Shown here one piece after another: positions 51,219-54,132 of a DNA stretch of 54,132 nt. The stretch's first letter is position 1. Each line of letters opens with the position of its first letter. The position numbers and the translations under genes were made by a program. The stretch lies in contig JBECLA010000087.1 in the NCBI GenBank assembly GCA_040235565.1, positions 1 through 54,132 on the forward strand. Reading direction: 5' to 3'. The notes under the pieces were generated by a model that was not told the DNA's origin, made no database searches, and saw only the letters and a program-made list of their open reading frames with translations. This stretch comes from JAHEIJ01 sp040235565 (lineage in GTDB: Bacteria > Pseudomonadota > Gammaproteobacteria > UBA6429 > Thiohalophilaceae).

Positions 51219-52541
51219 TCATGCCTTGTGGATGCAGGCATAGAAAAATCCATCCATCCCTTCCTCGCCAGGCAATATCTGTCGACCCACCTGTTGGTCA
51301 AGGCCCCAGCTTGCCGTAATCGGGACCAGGCGGGCATCGGTGTGAGTAGCGAGAAAGCGTTGTATTTGTTGTGAGTTTTCCTGTTTTAACACGGAACAGG
51401 TGGCGTATAAAAGCTTCCCTCCTGGTTTGAGCAGGGGCCAGAGGGCCGTGAGGATTTGATCCTGGAGCCTGACCAGGGGCGGCAGATCCTCAGCCCGACG
51501 GAGCAGTTTGATATCCGGATGGCGCCGAATCACTCCGCTGGCACTGCAGGGGGCATCGAGGAGAATGCGATCGAAGGCTTGGTGGTTCCACCAGCCAGCC
51601 GGCTGGCTGGCATCGCCGAGGACGCAGGTGGCCTGCAACCCCAGGCGATGCAGGTTTTCTTCCACCCGTTGTAACCGCTCCGCACTCAGGTCGAGGGCGA
51701 CCAGTTCCGCCAGCCGGGGCTGGCGTTCCCGGATATGGGCGGTCTTGCCACCGGGGGCGGCGCAGGCATCCAGCACGCGCTCACCGGGTTGGGCGTCCAG
51801 TAACTGGGCTGCCAGCTGGGCCGCCGCGTCCTGAACCGAGACCACACCCTGGGCGAAGTCCGGCAGGCGTTCAACCGGCAGCGGTTCAGCCAAAGTCAGG
51901 CCAGCTTCAGAATAGGGTGCGGCAGTGGCCCCGATACCGTTTTCTGCCAGTCGTGCCTGATACGAGGAGCGGTCGTACCGGGTGGCATTTACCCGCAGGG
52001 TCATGGGCGGATTACGGTTGTTGGCCGTGGTGATGGTTTCCCAGTGCTGCGGCCAGTCTTGTTGCAGTTGTGTCAGTAGCCAGGCGGGGTGGGCGGTGCG
52101 GGCCACATCATGCTGTTGCAGGCGCGCCATGAGCGCTTCACGCTGGCGAAGAAAGTTGCGCAGCACGCCATTGATGAGTTTCTTGGCCCAGGCTTTCTTC
52201 AGCTGACCTGCCAGATTAACGGTTTCGGCTACGGCGGCATGGTCAGGAATACGCATCTCCTGGAGTTGATACAAACCCAGTAGCAGGGCGGCCTGAAGAT
52301 CCGCGTCCCGTTTTTTTAGCGGACTACGCAGGAGTTGTGACAGCAGCCAGTCCAGTTGCCAATACCAGCGCAATACGCCATAGGCCATGGCCTGCGCCAG
52401 GGCCCGATCGCGTTCCGCCGGCACTCGCTTGAGCAGGTTGTCGAGGGCGTCGGGCAAGTTCCGGCCATCACGGAGTACCTGGGTAACCGCTCGATTGGCC
52501 ACCAGGCGGGCGGACAGGGGCGCAGACGCTGGGCTAGTCAC
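51219..52541 (-). CDS. rsmB: 16S rRNA (cytosine967-C5)-methyltransferase
   Basis: RsmB (Sun/Fmu) methylates C967 of 16S rRNA. The 440-aa protein has the N-terminal NusB-like domain (about 1-150) and the SAM-dependent domain with DACAAPGGKTAHI near residue 257. The catalytic Cys lies in the motif YATCSVLKQEN near 380, and the second Cys in LDAPCSASGVIRRHPDI near 327. The GTG start at 52541 overlaps the end of fmt by 8 bases, so the two are translationally coupled. Confidence 0.95.
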   Translation of the reverse strand: MTSPASAPLSARLVANRAVTQVLRDGRNLPDALDNLLKRVPAERDRALAQAMAYGVLRWYWQLDWLLSQLLRSPLKKRDADLQAALLLGLYQLQEMRIPDHAAVAETVNLAGQLKKAWAKKLINGVLRNFLRQREALMARLQQHDVARTAHPAWLLTQLQQDWPQHWETITTANNRNPPMTLRVNATRYDRSSYQARLAENGIGATAAPYSEAGLTLAEPLPVERLPDFAQGVVSVQDAAAQLAAQLLDAQPGERVLDACAAPGGKTAHIRERQPRLAELVALDLSAERLQRVEENLHRLGLQATCVLGDASQPAGWWNHQAFDRILLDAPCSASGVIRRHPDIKLLRRAEDLPPLVRLQDQILTALWPLLKPGGKLLYATCSVLKQENSQQIQRFLATHTDARLVPITASWGLDQQVGRQILPGEEGMDGFFYACIHKA

Positions 52542-53499
52542 CGAGTTGCGTGCCGGGCGTCAGCCAGTCGGGCCGGCCGTTCAAAAAGGCGGCGACATCC
52601 ATGGATTTGCTGCCGGCAGGCTGGAGTTGAGTCAGGCGTAGCACACCTCGCCCGCAGCTGACATCAATGCCTTGTTTGTCACACTGGATAACGGTTCCCG
52701 GCGAAGCCTGGTTATCATCGGACCGGGGCTGGGCCGCCCAGATACGTAACGTCTGTCCTTTCACACTGGTTTGGGCGACGGGCCAGGGATTAAAGGCCCG
52801 GATCTGACGATCCAGCACTTCGGCCGGGTGTTGCCAGTCGATGATGGCTTCCTGCTTGGTCAGTTTTGCCGCGTAGCTGGCCTCGGTTTCGTCCTGCGGG
52901 ACAGGCGTCAGTTCACTGAGTTGATCAAGCGCCGCGACAATGGCTTCGGCTCCGAGGTGCGCGAGACGGTCGTGCAGACTGGCAGCCGTGTCGTCATTCA
53001 CAATGGGGCAGGTCAGCTTCAGCAGCATGGGACCGGTGTCCAGGCCTCTATCCATTTGCATGATGGTAATGCCGGTTTCCTTGTCACCGGCCAGGATGGC
53101 GCGTTGAATGGGGGCGGCACCGCGCCAGCGCGGCAGCAGGGAAGCATGGATATTGAGACAGCCACAGCGTGGCAACGACAACACCTCGGGTGGCAGGATG
53201 AGTCCATAGGCCGCGACCACCATGACGTCGGCATCGAGGGCGCGAAGCTGCTCGAGTGCTTGCGGAGTTTTTAGTGATTCCGGCTGGAGCACCGGAAACC
53301 CATGTTCCAGCGCCACTTGTTTAACGGGGCCCGGGGTGAGCTTTCGCCCGCGTCCGGCGGGGCGATCGGGCTGGGTATAGACGCCCACAATCTCATGCGG
53401 ACTTTGAGTCAGGGCCCGCAGCGCCGCGGCGGCAAAATCCGGGGTGCCCGCAAAAACAAGGCGCAGGGGAGAGGAGCACGAGGTCGGAGATGAGGCCAT
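52534..53499 (-). CDS. fmt: methionyl-tRNA formyltransferase
   Basis: Fmt formylates the initiator Met-tRNA with 10-formyl-tetrahydrofolate. The 321-aa protein begins after a short Ser/Pro-rich tail with LRLVFAGTPDFAAAALRAL. The signature HASLLPRWRGAAPIQRAI near residue 117 carries the catalytic His region, and GTPDF is near 17. The C-terminal tRNA-binding domain has WPVAQTSVKGQTLRIWAA near residue 237. It follows def by 37 bases and overlaps rsmB. Confidence 0.96.
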   Translation of the reverse strand: MASSPTSCSSPLRLVFAGTPDFAAAALRALTQSPHEIVGVYTQPDRPAGRGRKLTPGPVKQVALEHGFPVLQPESLKTPQALEQLRALDADVMVVAAYGLILPPEVLSLPRCGCLNIHASLLPRWRGAAPIQRAILAGDKETGITIMQMDRGLDTGPMLLKLTCPIVNDDTAASLHDRLAHLGAEAIVAALDQLSELTPVPQDETEASYAAKLTKQEAIIDWQHPAEVLDRQIRAFNPWPVAQTSVKGQTLRIWAAQPRSDDNQASPGTVIQCDKQGIDVSCGRGVLRLTQLQPAGSKSMDVAAFLNGRPDWLTPGTQLGD

Positions 53500-53536
53500 A
53501 TCAATAGCGCCTGATGGGTAAAAAGGCGGGTAGTGA

Positions 53537-54040
53537 CTAAATCGCCAGTTTCTGCTGTTTTTGCAGCTTCTTGCGAATGCGTTGGCGCTTTAATTGGGAC
53601 AGGTAATCAACGAAAAGTTTACCGCGCAGGTGATCCATTTCGTGCTGGATGCAGACCGCCAGCAGGTCGTCGGCTTCCATTTCAAACGGATTGCCCTGCT
53701 TGTCGATGGCACGGACCTGGATCCGGGCGGCACGCTCGACCGGTTCATAGACACCCGGTACCGACAGACAACCTTCGTCAATGGCCTGGCTGCCTTCACG
53801 GGTGATGATTTCCGGATTGATGAAAGTGAGAGGCTGGGGCTTGTTTTCCGCCACGTCCATGACAATGATTTGCTCATGAACGTTAACTTGAGTGGCTGCC
53901 AGGCCGATACCAGGAGCAGCGTACATGGTTTCGAACATGTCGTCCACGAGCCGGGCGATACGGCCGTCGACATTTTCGACCGGCGAGGCCTCGTTCCGCA
54001 ACCGCTCATCCGGATAATTAAGAATATTGAGTATTGCCAT
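53537..54040 (-). CDS. def: peptide deformylase
   Basis: Def removes the formyl group from the N-terminal Met of new proteins. All three metal-binding motifs are present: GIGLAATQVN near residue 45, EGCLSVPG near 88 with the metal-binding Cys, and QHEMDHLRGKLFVDYLS near 132 with the two His and catalytic Glu. At 167 aa it is a type I enzyme of normal length. It is the first gene of the def-fmt-rsmB run. A TATAGT read on the minus strand about 14 bases before the start may belong to its promoter. Confidence 0.97.
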   Translation of the reverse strand: MAILNILNYPDERLRNEASPVENVDGRIARLVDDMFETMYAAPGIGLAATQVNVHEQIIVMDVAENKPQPLTFINPEIITREGSQAIDEGCLSVPGVYEPVERAARIQVRAIDKQGNPFEMEADDLLAVCIQHEMDHLRGKLFVDYLSQLKRQRIRKKLQKQQKLAI

Positions 54041-54132
54041 ACAATTTCACACTATACTTCTAGTACAATTGTAAAAAAAGCTGCTAACATTATGATACTA
54101 CAGGATAAGAGCATCACTCGAATTTGAGAAAC

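Noticed and set aside
1..54132. CRISPR arrays, insertion sequences, prophage, toxin-antitoxin or defence genes
   Set aside because: I saw no spaced direct repeats, transposase, integrase, phage or defence-type genes; the window is mostly housekeeping.

Overview
This window is the replication-origin region of a gammaproteobacterial chromosome. The gene order gyrB-recF-dnaN-dnaA | rpmH-rnpA-yidD-yidC-mnmE | mnmG-rsmG-parA-parB-atpIBEFHAGDC-glmU-glmS, with glyQ-glyS-gmhB-plsC on the left, is the classic order of Pseudomonas-like and Chromatiales-like gammaproteobacteria. The ParB sites are of the pseudomonad type. The genus cannot be fixed from the sequence alone. Base composition and codon use look uniform, and I see no insertion sequence, prophage, integron, CRISPR array, tRNA or rRNA gene.

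Layout. 1-1461 (minus): a PP-loop thiolation-type enzyme cut by the window edge, and an unknown protein. 1711-7581 (plus): glycyl-tRNA synthetase alpha and beta, a MazG-like hydrolase, heptose-bisphosphate phosphatase, an acyltransferase, and fructose-1,6-bisphosphatase with a clear terminator. 7631-9491 (minus): an unknown small protein and an ammonium transporter with a good sigma-54 promoter. 9807-16005 (minus): gyrB, recF, dnaN, dnaA. The AT-rich dnaN-dnaA gap carries DnaA boxes and is the best oriC candidate; another perfect box lies upstream of dnaA. Two parS sites lie inside recF. 16257-20017 (plus): rpmH, rnpA, yidD, yidC, mnmE. 20022-23924 (minus): a MoxR/DUF58/transglutaminase set. 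24022-27934: accessory genes, including a lipoprotein protease, a Cys-rich repeat protein, an HD-GYP signalling protein, a DUF6316-like protein and a chalcone-isomerase-like protein. 28053-32874 (plus): mnmG, a DUF302 protein, rsmG, parA, parB. 33026-40038 (plus): the complete F1Fo ATP synthase operon, closed by a terminator. 40121-43928 (plus): a SlyD-like isomerase, glmU, glmS. 43989-54040 (minus): trkH, trkA, an NtrX-like regulator, an NtrY-like kinase, a DUF4390 protein, rsmB, fmt, def.

How it fits together. DnaA, DnaN, RecF and GyrB act at and behind the fork that starts here, and ParA/ParB with the recF parS sites segregate the new origins. RpmH, RnpA, YidD and YidC cover ribosome, RNase P and membrane-protein assembly. 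MnmE and MnmG together modify the tRNA wobble uridine. GlmU and GlmS make UDP-GlcNAc. Fmt and Def put on and remove the N-formyl group of new proteins. TrkH and TrkA import potassium.

I found no clearly new multi-gene system. The observations most worth a second look are the parS pair inside recF, an NtrX homologue whose ATPase motifs are broken, two related inverted-repeat elements near glmS and trkH, the sigma-54 promoter of the ammonium transporter, and a small secreted protein built of 33-residue Cys-rich repeats.
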